This document shows, one piece after another, positions 1-7,699 of a stretch of DNA of 12,958 nucleotides. Made by a program: the position numbers and the translations under genes. The notes beneath the pieces were generated by a model. It saw only the letters and a program-made list of their open reading frames with translations. It made no database searches and had not been told where the DNA came from. Numbering within the stretch: position 1 is the stretch's first letter; every line of letters starts with the position of its first letter. This DNA comes from Sphingobacteriia bacterium (GTDB lineage Bacteria > Bacteroidota > Bacteroidia > Chitinophagales > Chitinophagaceae), in the NCBI GenBank assembly GCA_004294465.1, contig REAV01000173.1, forward strand, positions 1 to 12,958. The letters run 5' to 3'.

Positions 1-1
1 C

Positions 2-682
2 TCTTTGTTCAACAATTTTAAATCTTTCATTTGGAGTAGTACTATTAGCCAGGCAAAAAAGGATCTTGATAAAACGGGAAAACCAATTATGCCTGAGTTA
101 ATTAAAATGCTCAATAATAATGGCTTTGTTAAACTGGTTAATACAGAGTATTTGATGTACCCGGGTTCAAAGGAAGTAAAGTGGTCACATGGCTATTTTA
201 TTTATTATGATATAGATTGGCTTTCCATTAGAGCAGGATGGTTATTGGAAGAACTTACATTTATGGATTTTGGGTATTGTACAAAAAATTATTATGATTA
301 TGGTGAAATGATGAGAAATCAAAATGATCCTTTTAGTTCAAAAAAAGTTTGGGAACTTAAATGGGAAAAAAAGCAAACCAAAGAGCAAGTAATAAAAAAT
401 CGGCCCATTTTAGCGGATAAAGTAAAAAAATGGTGGACTGCTAATGGAGATAAATGGAACAGAATTGATGCCATGAAGGAAGCTTTACAATCAAATGATG
501 AATATAGAGTAGAATTGGTATTTAAATTTTTGATGAGAGGTGAGTGCGATGAATTAACTAAAGATGTTTATGTATGGGAGATAAGGCCGATCGTGGAAAA
601 ACTAATCAAATCCCCAAACAGTAGAATAAAATTAACGGCCAAAGCATGGCTCAATAATGATTGGAGATTGAATGAGGAGTAA
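2..682 (+). CDS. Uncharacterised Trp-rich protein, possibly 5'-truncated
   Basis: I do not recognise this protein. The frame is open to the left edge of the window, so the gene may start upstream; the first in-window candidate is a TTG at position 5, giving 225 residues, and the next Met is at residue 29. It is probably cytoplasmic, with no signal peptide or membrane segment visible in the part seen. The composition is unusual: about a dozen Trp residues plus many Lys, Asn and Tyr. The last 80 residues look helical (around WEIRPIVEKLIKSP and RIKLTAKAWLNND) and could be one or two HEAT-like helical pairs, but this is a weak impression. It ends in TAA, 24 bases before the convergent stop of the Sua5-type gene, and no terminator hairpin is visible between them. 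Base composition resembles the neighbours. That it is a real gene is likely; its function is unknown. Confidence 0.6.
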   Translation, partial: SLFNNFKSFIWSSTISQAKKDLDKTGKPIMPELIKMLNNNGFVKLVNTEYLMYPGSKEVKWSHGYFIYYDIDWLSIRAGWLLEELTFMDFGYCTKNYYDYGEMMRNQNDPFSSKKVWELKWEKKQTKEQVIKNRPILADKVKKWWTANGDKWNRIDAMKEALQSNDEYRVELVFKFLMRGECDELTKDVYVWEIRPIVEKLIKSPNSRIKLTAKAWLNNDWRLNEE

Positions 683-706
683 TATTCAATATGTTTTCTT
701 CTATTT

Positions 707-1666
707 CTATTTAAGAATATACTGAGCCCTTTCAATACGGTCGTTTATTGCAATGCCAATTCCAGATTCGGGAAAGACTTCAGCTAAGATCACTTCATAA
801 TTCCCTAAATCAATTTTTCTAAGCGTAGCAAATAGTTGATTAGCAGCTTCGCTCAAATCTCCTTTTGAGGATAGGCAAAAACAATTGACGTTGTCGTCGG
901 AAAAATCTTTAGAAAGACTAATGATAGCTATTTTCTTTCCTTGATGCTCCTGTATTAATTGCTCAATATTTCCCCTGAATAAAGGCGTGTTAGGAGCGTA
1001 ATGGCTTTTTAATTGTCCAGGAGTTTGAGGGATAGTTGGAAGTGCTGTATACTTTACTTCTAAACCAGTTAAATCTGTTAACTGTGCCGCACTAATTCCT
1101 CCGACTCTATGTAATAGAATATGATCTCCCATTACTTCACAAATGGTAGATTCTAAACCAACGCTAGTTGGCCCACCATCCAACACATAGCCAATTTTTC
1201 CTTCTAAACCATCATACACGTGATTTGCTGATGTTGGGCTTATATATCCAGATGGGTTAGCACTTGGCGCTGCAAGTGGAAAATTGATTTGTTCTAAAAG
1301 AGCTAATGTTAATGGGTGATTGGGAATACGAATGGCCACTTTATTACTTCCAGCAGTAGTAATATCTGGAACAGTATTTTTTTTAGGCAGCAATAATGTA
1401 ATTGGCCCTGGCATCAAAACTTTGGCAATAATTAAACTATGAATATCTGCTTCTGCATATCGATTGATCTCGTCAATATTTTTTACATGTAAAATTAACG
1501 GGTTAAATGAGGGTCTGTTTTTTGCTGCATAAATTTTAGACACAGCTACTTCACTCAATGCATTTCCAGCTAGCCCATAAACAGTTTCAGTAGGTATTGC
1601 TACTAATTCATTAGCTATTAATAAAGCTACTGCCTTTTGTAAATCTGTTCCAATAGTTGTGATCAT
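707..1666 (-). CDS. ywlC: L-threonylcarbamoyladenylate synthase, two-domain Sua5/YwlC type
   Basis: This cytoplasmic enzyme makes threonylcarbamoyl-AMP from L-threonine, bicarbonate and ATP, the first step of the t6A modification at position 37 of tRNAs reading ANN codons. The YrdC/TsaC domain covers roughly residues 5-200. Visible motifs are PTETVYGL (25-32), KNRPSFNPL (49-57), PGPITLLL (86-93), RIPNHP (113-118), APSANPSG (133-140) and the LDGGP...GLESTI segment (162-175). The linker TPGQLKSHYAP (215-225) then leads into a C-terminal Sua5 domain to residue 319. The linker plus extra domain and the 319-residue length separate this Sua5 type from the short TsaC (about 190 residues). The ATG is 3 bases after the TAA of the upstream potassium channel gene, so the two are probably co-transcribed. 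The upstream bases AAAGA are only a weak ribosome-binding match. The partners TsaB, TsaD and TsaE are not in this window. Confidence 0.95.
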   Translation of the reverse strand: MITTIGTDLQKAVALLIANELVAIPTETVYGLAGNALSEVAVSKIYAAKNRPSFNPLILHVKNIDEINRYAEADIHSLIIAKVLMPGPITLLLPKKNTVPDITTAGSNKVAIRIPNHPLTLALLEQINFPLAAPSANPSGYISPTSANHVYDGLEGKIGYVLDGGPTSVGLESTICEVMGDHILLHRVGGISAAQLTDLTGLEVKYTALPTIPQTPGQLKSHYAPNTPLFRGNIEQLIQEHQGKKIAIISLSKDFSDDNVNCFCLSSKGDLSEAANQLFATLRKIDLGNYEVILAEVFPESGIGIAINDRIERAQYILK

Positions 1667-1669
1667 TCT

Positions 1670-2635
1670 TTACATTTTTATAGGCAATGCTGCTTCAACA
1701 TAATCATCTAATTTGTCTATATGCAAAATAGTGCTGGTATTGTTTTCGTTCGGATGAAACATGGGAACAAATTTAGCACCATAAACAAATTCTGCAAAAC
1801 TATACGAGGCTCTGGAAATTACAGTATTTGAAAAACTTTCATCAAAGCCTTGAACAAAAATCAACAATTCTGCTTGTGCCGATTCAATATCTTCTTTGGT
1901 AAAATTGTACAATGGACTATTCTCATTGATCATATGCACCAATGTCCAGTTAGAAGTTAAAGTGTTGGCTTTGGCTATTTCTAAAGCCAAATCAAAGAAT
2001 TTATTTTTCAATTGACCTTCTTCTTCAATTCTTAAAGCGAGTGTAATCTTCACTTCAACATTCACTAAATAATTTTTAGTATAAGGTACCATTCTATACA
2101 TCAAGGCGACACCATCTTTGAATGGAACAAACAAGGCATTTTTGCTATATTTAATAAATGCCCTGGGGCGAGCAAATCTTCCATATAACAAACCTGTTGC
2201 TAAGGCAAAACTCATTAATCCAACCAATGCTTCCAAAGAGGCAGTTAAACTGGCGGCAAAGCCAATGGGGTTAATTCTTCCATATCCAACAGTGGTAAAA
2301 GTTTGCGCACTGAAGAAAAACGCCTCCCCCCACTGATCGGATTTGCTATTTGCAACCATTCCCCCAAGATGATCAACACCTATATACATATACAAACTGG
2401 CAAAGAATAAGTTAACCGTAAAAAAGAACAATAGTATAGACCCTAAAAACTTCCAAATGGGCATGGAAAGTAGGGTATGGTAAATATTTAAACTTCTCCA
2501 TAATGGAAGCCCTTTTGCTTCAATATTAGGAACCCCATTATTGTTGAAAAAACGACCCCCATTCAAGGCCGTATTGGTGCCTAGGCCGGTTTCTTCGTTG
2601 ATCTTGGCTTTTCTATTTAATTTTCTCGTTAACAT
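1670..2635 (-). CDS. Prokaryotic inward-rectifier (Kir-type) potassium channel
   Basis: This is an inner-membrane potassium channel subunit expected to form a tetramer. It is 321 residues long, normal for KirBac proteins. The N-terminal cytoplasmic region contains an interfacial slide-helix segment near LNIYHTLLSM (49-58). TM1 lies at about 64-86 and is followed by a pore helix and the selectivity filter TVGYG (115-119). TM2 lies at about 126-152 and ends in YGRFARPRAF (151-160), a hallmark of the Kir family just before the cytoplasmic domain. Residues 160-321 are the beta-rich C-terminal domain that gates Kir channels; recognisable strands include VPFKDGVALMYRMVPY. The gene is divergent from lepA across 53 bases and runs 3 bases into the Sua5-type gene. 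The upstream region on this strand has no convincing TAnnTTTG box. Ion selectivity for potassium is inferred from the filter; regulation cannot be read from sequence. Confidence 0.95.
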   Translation of the reverse strand: MLTRKLNRKAKINEETGLGTNTALNGGRFFNNNGVPNIEAKGLPLWRSLNIYHTLLSMPIWKFLGSILLFFFTVNLFFASLYMYIGVDHLGGMVANSKSDQWGEAFFFSAQTFTTVGYGRINPIGFAASLTASLEALVGLMSFALATGLLYGRFARPRAFIKYSKNALFVPFKDGVALMYRMVPYTKNYLVNVEVKITLALRIEEEGQLKNKFFDLALEIAKANTLTSNWTLVHMINENSPLYNFTKEDIESAQAELLIFVQGFDESFSNTVISRASYSFAEFVYGAKFVPMFHPNENNTSTILHIDKLDDYVEAALPIKM

Positions 2636-2651
2636 CTTATACTATTCTTGG

Positions 2652-2681
2652 TTGAAGATAACTCATACAAGCCTATCTTTG
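2652..2681 (+). promoter_or_regulatory. Bacteroidota-type promoter of lepA
   Basis: A TTG at 2652-2654 is followed after 19 bases by TATCTTTG (2674-2681), a full match to the TAnnTTTG -7 element known from Bacteroides-type primary sigma factors. Only 7 bases separate the box from the lepA ATG at 2689, so transcription should begin at or within a few bases of the start codon. The match is seen directly; promoter activity is inferred. Confidence 0.6.
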
Positions 2682-2688
2682 CGGCCTT

Positions 2689-4473
2689 ATGAAACAGATT
2701 AGGAATTTTTGTATTATAGCTCATATCGATCATGGCAAAAGTACGTTAGCCGATAGATTATTGGAGCATACCAAAACTATTGGGGAAAGAGATATGATGA
2801 ATCAGGTATTGGATGATATGGATCTGGAAAGGGAAAAGGGAATTACCATCAAAAGTCATGCAATTCAAATCAGCTATACCCATAAGGGCATTGTATATGT
2901 ATTAAACCTCATTGACACTCCGGGGCATGTGGATTTTAGCTATGAAGTAAGCCGAGCCCTTGCAGCCTGTGAGGGAGCTTTATTGTTGGTGGATGCTTCT
3001 CAGGGGATACAGGCCCAAACAATCAGCAATTTGTATTTGGCCATGGAGAATGATTTAGAAATCATTCCAGTGATCAATAAGATTGATATGGATGGAGCAA
3101 AAATTCCTGAAGTAACCGATCAAATCATAGACTTAATAGGCTGTAAGCAAGAAGATATATTATTGGCAAGTGGAAAATCTGGAATTGGGATTGAAGAAAT
3201 TTTACAAGCAATTGTTGAAAGGATACCAGCACCAGAAGGAAGCGTTGATGCCCCTTTACAAGCACTCATTTTCGATAGTGTATTCAATAGTTTCAGAGGG
3301 ATTATCATCTATTATAGAATTCTAAATGGCATATTGAAGAAAGGCGATAAAATTCGTTTTGTTGCATCTGGTCAAGATTATATTGCCGATGAAGTAGGTG
3401 TATTGAAATTAAATATGACGCCTAAGGCAGAAGTGAAAGCGGGTGATGTGGGATATATCATCACCGGAATTAAAAACGCAAAAGAAGTAAAAGTAGGAGA
3501 TACCATCACGCTGGCGAATAATCCTGGTGAAATGATTCATGGATTCGAAGAAGTCAAACCAATGGTATTTGCAGGTATTTTTCCAGTGGAAACCGATCAG
3601 TTTGAGGAATTGCGCGATTGTATGGATAAATTACAATTGAATGATGCTTCACTCACTTTTGAATTGGAGACCTCTCAGGCATTGGGCTTTGGATTCCGTT
3701 GCGGATTCTTAGGCTTGTTGCATATGGAAATTATTCAAGAAAGATTGGAGCGGGAATTCAATCAAACGGTGATCACAACAGTTCCGAACGTAAGTTTCAA
3801 TGCCTATACAACTCGTGGCGAAAAAATACAGGTGAATAATCCGGTTGAAATGCCTGATCCAGTAAAAATTGACCGTATTGAAGAGCCATTCATTAAAGCA
3901 CAGATTATTACCTTACCTGATTATATCGGAAATATCATGACCCTTTGTTTGGGCAAACGTGGTATTTTGATCAACCAGAGTTATTTAACCCCAACAAGGG
4001 TTGAATTGATTTTTGAAATGCCATTAACGGAGATCGTATTTGATTTCTACGATAAATTAAAAAGCTCTACCAGAGGGTATGCTTCATTTGATTATACGCC
4101 TATCGACAACAGAGACGCGGATATCGTAAAGATGGATATCTTGTTGAATTCAGAAAAAGTAGATGCATTGAGTGCATTAATTCATAGAAGCAGGGCGCAA
4201 GATTTTGGAAGAAGGTTATGCGAAAAATTAAAAGAATTGTTGCCAAAGCAACAGTTTCAAATATCCATACAAGCAGCCATTGGTGCAAAAGTGATTGCCC
4301 GAGAAAATATCAGTGCTATGCGAAAAGATGTTACCGCAAAATGTTATGGTGGTGATATTAGCAGAAAGCGTAAATTATTGGAAAAGCAAAAAGAAGGAAA
4401 GAAAAGAATGCGTCAAATTGGAAATGTAGAAATTCCACAAGAAGCATTCTTAGCAGTGTTGAAATTGGATTAA
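2689..4473 (+). CDS. lepA: Elongation factor 4 (LepA), ribosomal back-translocase GTPase
   Basis: EF4 is a translational GTPase that acts on the ribosome and is described as promoting back-translocation or affecting initiation, especially under ionic stress. At 594 residues it has the usual family length. The G domain is intact: P-loop AHIDHGKST (11-19), switch I REKGITI (48-54), DTPGHVDF (76-83), NKID (130-133) and SGKSG (161-165). Domains II, III and V follow, then the LepA-specific C-terminal domain with its conserved basic stretch ([24 protein letters not shown], split here: [14 protein letters not shown] and [10 protein letters not shown]). The ATG is 7 bases after a TAnnTTTG box and has no Shine-Dalgarno match. 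The gene ends head-on with the secreted-protein gene; the TAA at 4471-4473 overlaps the opposing stop. Identification is certain. Confidence 0.99.
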   Translation: MKQIRNFCIIAHIDHGKSTLADRLLEHTKTIGERDMMNQVLDDMDLEREKGITIKSHAIQISYTHKGIVYVLNLIDTPGHVDFSYEVSRALAACEGALLLVDASQGIQAQTISNLYLAMENDLEIIPVINKIDMDGAKIPEVTDQIIDLIGCKQEDILLASGKSGIGIEEILQAIVERIPAPEGSVDAPLQALIFDSVFNSFRGIIIYYRILNGILKKGDKIRFVASGQDYIADEVGVLKLNMTPKAEVKAGDVGYIITGIKNAKEVKVGDTITLANNPGEMIHGFEEVKPMVFAGIFPVETDQFEELRDCMDKLQLNDASLTFELETSQALGFGFRCGFLGLLHMEIIQERLEREFNQTVITTVPNVSFNAYTTRGEKIQVNNPVEMPDPVKIDRIEEPFIKAQIITLPDYIGNIMTLCLGKRGILINQSYLTPTRVELIFEMPLTEIVFDFYDKLKSSTRGYASFDYTPIDNRDADIVKMDILLNSEKVDALSALIHRSRAQDFGRRLCEKLKELLPKQQFQISIQAAIGAKVIARENISAMRKDVTAKCYGGDISRKRKLLEKQKEGKKRMRQIGNVEIPQEAFLAVLKLD

Positions 4474-5312
4474 TTTTCTATGTTTGGAATATAGATCCAT
4501 TTACCCAATTCCCACCTAAATCCTTCAATCGTGCCATAAGGAACAAGGGTGTGTTTTTTGCTGATTTCTCCTGTTTCGCTAACCAGTTTTGCAAATACAA
4601 TGCGATCTATTTCTGCATCATAATTGAGTTTTGCATTGGCTTCTTTTTTGAATTCTAGACAAAATCGATAAGCAGGCTGAGGCGGTTTAACAGGGTCATT
4701 GGGATAACTAAAAAATCGGCCACCAAATAGCGGTCTATTATTATTGTCGAAGGTCAATACTTCCAACCATTTTTTGGTGCTTCTTGCATCATTCTCGTCA
4801 TAGCCAATTAAAGTATAATAATTTTTGTTGTTGAATTTTTTAAGCACAATATTATAATACAATGCGCCAATCCAATTTTCATTGGTTCTAACAGAGTCTA
4901 CAGGACGTTCAGTAAAGTCAGCTCCGTCATAAAGTGGAATTAGTTTTAAAGATCCATCCGGTGTTTTTAATTGTATGGCTCCCTTGTATCTGTAATAACT
5001 AAAATCTTTCATGAGCTGCCAGGTAATAATTCTAAAACTACTATCTGGAGCATATAAGCGGGAAATGGTTTTCAAAGAATCGAATGCATAATTAAATGAA
5101 TAAGGCGTTTTCAATGCTTGTACTAAGTTTTTTGTAAAAAAACTATCTGCCCTTAATCGGTCGGTAATTTCTTCTGCATTGACTATATCGAATGCATATT
5201 TACTTAATGATTGTTCTGCAAGTTGTAATAGTTTTTTATTGGCACCTGTTTGTGCATTGCTATTGCTGTAAATGAATGGCAATAATAAAAGGGTAAATAG
5301 TAAGCGCTTCAT
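4470..5312 (-). CDS. Secreted or periplasmic protein of unknown function
   Basis: This 280-residue protein starts with a clear Sec signal peptide: MKR, a hydrophobic core ([12 protein letters not shown]) and a likely cleavage after Ala20 (SNSNA/QTG). There is no lipobox Cys, so it is probably soluble in the periplasm, secreted, or outer-membrane associated. The mature part is mixed alpha/beta and rich in aromatic residues, with a helical N-terminal third and a segment around [14 protein letters not shown] (147-160) followed by [18 protein letters not shown] and GGRFFSYP. I know such proteins as conserved hypotheticals in Bacteroidota but cannot name a domain. It begins 68 bases after the gmhB-like stop and may be a separate unit or the tail of that operon; only a weak TTTG-N23-TAAATTGC match is visible upstream. 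Its TAA shares TTAA with the lepA stop. Confidence 0.85.
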   Translation of the reverse strand: MKRLLFTLLLLPFIYSNSNAQTGANKKLLQLAEQSLSKYAFDIVNAEEITDRLRADSFFTKNLVQALKTPYSFNYAFDSLKTISRLYAPDSSFRIITWQLMKDFSYYRYKGAIQLKTPDGSLKLIPLYDGADFTERPVDSVRTNENWIGALYYNIVLKKFNNKNYYTLIGYDENDARSTKKWLEVLTFDNNNRPLFGGRFFSYPNDPVKPPQPAYRFCLEFKKEANAKLNYDAEIDRIVFAKLVSETGEISKKHTLVPYGTIEGFRWELGKWIYIPNIEN

Positions 5313-5380
5313 CTTTTATAGAAAATGATATAGTAGCAATTTACAAGCTAATTGGAGGAATTACTACAAAGCTCCAAATT

Positions 5381-5947
5381 TTATCTTTTTCTTAAACTAT
5401 AGCAGGCTTCAGCAAATGCCAATAAGTCGGTAAATCTGCAATCGATCATTGGGTCGGGAAATGGCACTTCGGGGTGAGTAGTGGCAACAAAAACTGTTTT
5501 CATGCCTGCATTTCTCCCAAACTTCATATCGCTCAATCTGTTTCCAACCATGATGCTTTTGGATAAATCAATTTGAGGAAAATCTGATTGTGCTTGAAAA
5601 GCCATGCCAGGTTGAGGTTTGCGATTAGGGGAGTCGTCGGCCAGATCAGCGCAAAAATAAATTCGATCAATTTTTCCGCCACCAGTTTCAATGGCAGCTA
5701 ACATATTTTGATGAATCTCATTTAGATGGGCCATTGTCATCAATCCTTTTCCAATACCTTTTTGATTGGTTACAATTACAATGGTTGAAAAACATTGATT
5801 GAGTAGTGGAATGGCGGGGATGGTATTTTCGTAAAATTGAAATTCATTCCAATTGAGAATATAGTCTTCTTTTTTCTCATGATTCAATACGCCATCACGA
5901 TCTAAAAAAAGTGTCCAGCTTTGGTCAACAATATTTAGGTTAAGCAT
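5381..5947 (-). CDS. gmhB: HAD-IIIA phosphatase, GmhB-like (heptose bisphosphate phosphatase)
   Basis: The likely role is removal of the C7 phosphate from D-glycero-manno-heptose 1,7-bisphosphate in the cytoplasm, a step of heptose activation. HAD motif I is FLDRDGVLN (14-22, nucleophile Asp16, acid/base Asp18), motif II VTNQKGIGKG (59-68), motif III RKPQPGM (109-115) and motif IV VGNRLSDM (134-141). Two features are atypical. The zinc-binding Cys/His cluster of E. coli GmhB before the RKP motif is absent, leaving a single Cys in YFCADLADDSPN. The first acidic residue of motif IV is Asn136, with only Asp140 left as acid. The 188-residue length is normal. The ATG is 1 base after the gmhA TAG, which supports both the start and the heptose assignment. 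A histidinol-phosphate-type or another sugar-phosphate HAD phosphatase is the alternative. Confidence 0.8.
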   Translation of the reverse strand: MLNLNIVDQSWTLFLDRDGVLNHEKKEDYILNWNEFQFYENTIPAIPLLNQCFSTIVIVTNQKGIGKGLMTMAHLNEIHQNMLAAIETGGGKIDRIYFCADLADDSPNRKPQPGMAFQAQSDFPQIDLSKSIMVGNRLSDMKFGRNAGMKTVFVATTHPEVPFPDPMIDCRFTDLLAFAEACYSLRKR

Positions 5948-5948
5948 A

Positions 5949-6524
5949 CTAGTTAAAAATATCGGCTTCTACCAATTCACAAATGATATGTCCTAATAAA
6001 ATATGGCTTTCCTGAATTCTTGGAGTGATATCAGAAGGCACATTCAATAAATAATCGGAGAGGGGAGCTAATTTTCCTCCGGTGCTTCCAGTAAATCCTA
6101 CAGTAATAATACCTTTGGATTTAGCTACTTCAAATGCTTTTAAAATATTGGGAGAATTTCCAGAAGTAGATAATCCTATCAATACATCACCCTTTTCCAT
6201 AGTGCCTTCTACTAAGCGAGCATAAATTTCATCATAACTATAATCATTGGCAACTGCTGTTAAGTAAGAACTATTGCAATGAAGTGCATCTGATGGCAAA
6301 GCTTTTCTGTTTTTATAGAATCTTCCAGAAAATTCTGCAGAGAGGTGTTGCGCATCTGCTGCGCTGCCGCCATTTCCGCAAAAAAGCACTTTATGCCCAG
6401 CTTTAAAAGAGTTACTTACGGCAACAACAATATGGTCAACTGTTTGCAACAAAGCTTCGTTATTCAATAAGGATTGCTTTACTTCAATGGAGGCTTTTAT
6501 GATTGCTGGAATAGACGTATTCAT
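5949..6524 (-). CDS. gmhA: Phosphoheptose isomerase
   Basis: GmhA converts sedoheptulose 7-phosphate to D-glycero-D-manno-heptose 7-phosphate, the first committed step toward activated heptose for LPS core, capsule or S-layer glycans. It is a cytoplasmic tetramer with one SIS domain. Visible motifs, numbered from the chosen start, are CGNGGSAADAQHLSAEF (49-65), STSGNSPN (119-126) and TPRIQESHILLGHIICELVE (167-186). The expected metal/catalytic residues His60, Glu64, Gln171 and His179 are all present. I chose the ATG at 6524 (191 residues, matching the family's about 192) because an upstream in-frame ATG at 6557 would add 11 unrelated residues and overlap the end of the GT4 gene. With this start the gap to the GT4 stop is 7 bases. 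No Shine-Dalgarno match is seen. The gmhB-like gene follows after 1 base. Confidence 0.95.
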   Translation of the reverse strand: MNTSIPAIIKASIEVKQSLLNNEALLQTVDHIVVAVSNSFKAGHKVLFCGNGGSAADAQHLSAEFSGRFYKNRKALPSDALHCNSSYLTAVANDYSYDEIYARLVEGTMEKGDVLIGLSTSGNSPNILKAFEVAKSKGIITVGFTGSTGGKLAPLSDYLLNVPSDITPRIQESHILLGHIICELVEADIFN

Positions 6525-6531
6525 AGTCAAT

Positions 6532-7683
6532 TTAAGGTTGTTTTGCAAGTGCAACAATGGTATAGGTTAAAACTTCCCAACTGTATTTTTCTTTGCTTTT
6601 ACGAAGATGATTTAAAAAATGCGCTTCACCTAATTCATATAAACGATCAATCCCTTGTGCAATACTTTCAGCATTGGGCTCTGTTACAATACCAGATTTA
6701 TCTTCAAAAACCATTTCCGGTAATGCTCCAACATTGGTTACTAAAATGGGTTTTTCAAAATGATAGGCTAGGGGGGTAACGCCACTTTGAGTAGCATTCC
6801 GATAAGGTTGAATTACAAAATCACATGCATTCAAATACCATTGAACTTCATTGTCAGGAATAAAATTGGTAAAAGAATAAATGTTTTTTTGAATTCCTAA
6901 AGACTTGATTAAATTATTGTAGTAAGTAGGTTCTTCATAAAACTCACCCGCAATAATCAATTTAGGCATTATTTTTTGTGGATTAGATTCATGCTCAAAT
7001 TGCAGAATGGCCATGGCTTGTAACAATAAATCCAGGCCCTTATATTTTCTTATGAATCCAAAAAACAAAATGATGGGCTCGTCAATGGGCAATCCTAATT
7101 TTTGCCTTGCCATTTTTTTATCCATTATTTCGCCAAAATGATCATACAATGGATGTTGTATAGTGAACGCTTTTTTATTGGTATACAATTTAAGGTCAAT
7201 GGCTACTTTTTTGCTAAGTGTTATAAAAGCATCAATCGGTTGTACAAAATATTTTGTAAGCGATTCATCCCCCAATCTTTTTTCATGGGGAATTATATTA
7301 TCTGCAATACAAATGATTTTGGAAACCTTGTTTTTTTTGACAATTCTTAATATGGTTCCTAAGCATGCGCCCATAAATGGAAGCCAATATCTTACCAATA
7401 CAATCGGTGCTTTTTTTGCACGGATTATCCTCCCCATTTTAATCCAATTCAATGGATTGATGGAATTAATGCTTACATGAATAGTTAAATTGCTTGGAGC
7501 AGGCAGAGTTGAATATTGTGATTTACCCGGGAATAGAAAAGAAGGATATTGTAAAGAAAAAGTATAAATGGTTACTTTGAATCCATCTTCTTGAAATGCT
7601 GTTGCCAACCTTTCATTGAAAGAGGCAATGCCACCGCCTCTAAATGGCCAAGTAGTTCCTATTAGAATCAACTCTTTTTGCAT
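6532..7683 (-). CDS. GT4-family (GT-B fold) glycosyltransferase
   Basis: This is a cytoplasmic or membrane-peripheral glycosyltransferase of 383 residues, probably using a nucleotide sugar to extend a surface glycan. The N-terminal acceptor domain begins ELILIGTTWPFRGGGIASFN, with the glycine loop at 16-18. The C-terminal donor domain includes FFGFIRKYKGLDLLL (207-221, with Arg212 and Lys215 as expected phosphate contacts), KLIIAGEF (241-248) and VTNVGALPEMV (315-325). The usual E-x7-E motif is missing: the aligned stretch reads RNATQSGVTPLAYHFEKP (295-312), where neither Glu is at its normal place. I have seen this ATQSGV variant in other Bacteroidota enzymes, so it is probably a subfamily trait and not decay. 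It lies 16 bases after the GT2 gene and 7 before gmhA, so a heptosyl donor is plausible but unproven. Confidence 0.9.
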   Translation of the reverse strand: MQKELILIGTTWPFRGGGIASFNERLATAFQEDGFKVTIYTFSLQYPSFLFPGKSQYSTLPAPSNLTIHVSINSINPLNWIKMGRIIRAKKAPIVLVRYWLPFMGACLGTILRIVKKNKVSKIICIADNIIPHEKRLGDESLTKYFVQPIDAFITLSKKVAIDLKLYTNKKAFTIQHPLYDHFGEIMDKKMARQKLGLPIDEPIILFFGFIRKYKGLDLLLQAMAILQFEHESNPQKIMPKLIIAGEFYEEPTYYNNLIKSLGIQKNIYSFTNFIPDNEVQWYLNACDFVIQPYRNATQSGVTPLAYHFEKPILVTNVGALPEMVFEDKSGIVTEPNAESIAQGIDRLYELGEAHFLNHLRKSKEKYSWEVLTYTIVALAKQP

Positions 7684-7699
7684 GAGTTTAATTGAGTGG

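Noticed and set aside
5352..5377. Inverted repeat TTGGAG...CTCCAA between the gmhB-like and secreted-protein genes
   Set aside because: The stem is only 6 bases with a 14-base loop, and the T-rich side lies on the strand with no gene to terminate; probably chance.
6525..6557. Upstream ATG for gmhA overlapping the GT4 gene end
   Set aside because: It adds 11 residues absent from the family and gives a 26-base overlap; the internal ATG restores normal length and spacing.
7102..7480. Two plus-strand open frames inside the GT4 gene
   Set aside because: They are antisense to conserved glycosyltransferase sequence, with low-complexity composition and no start context.
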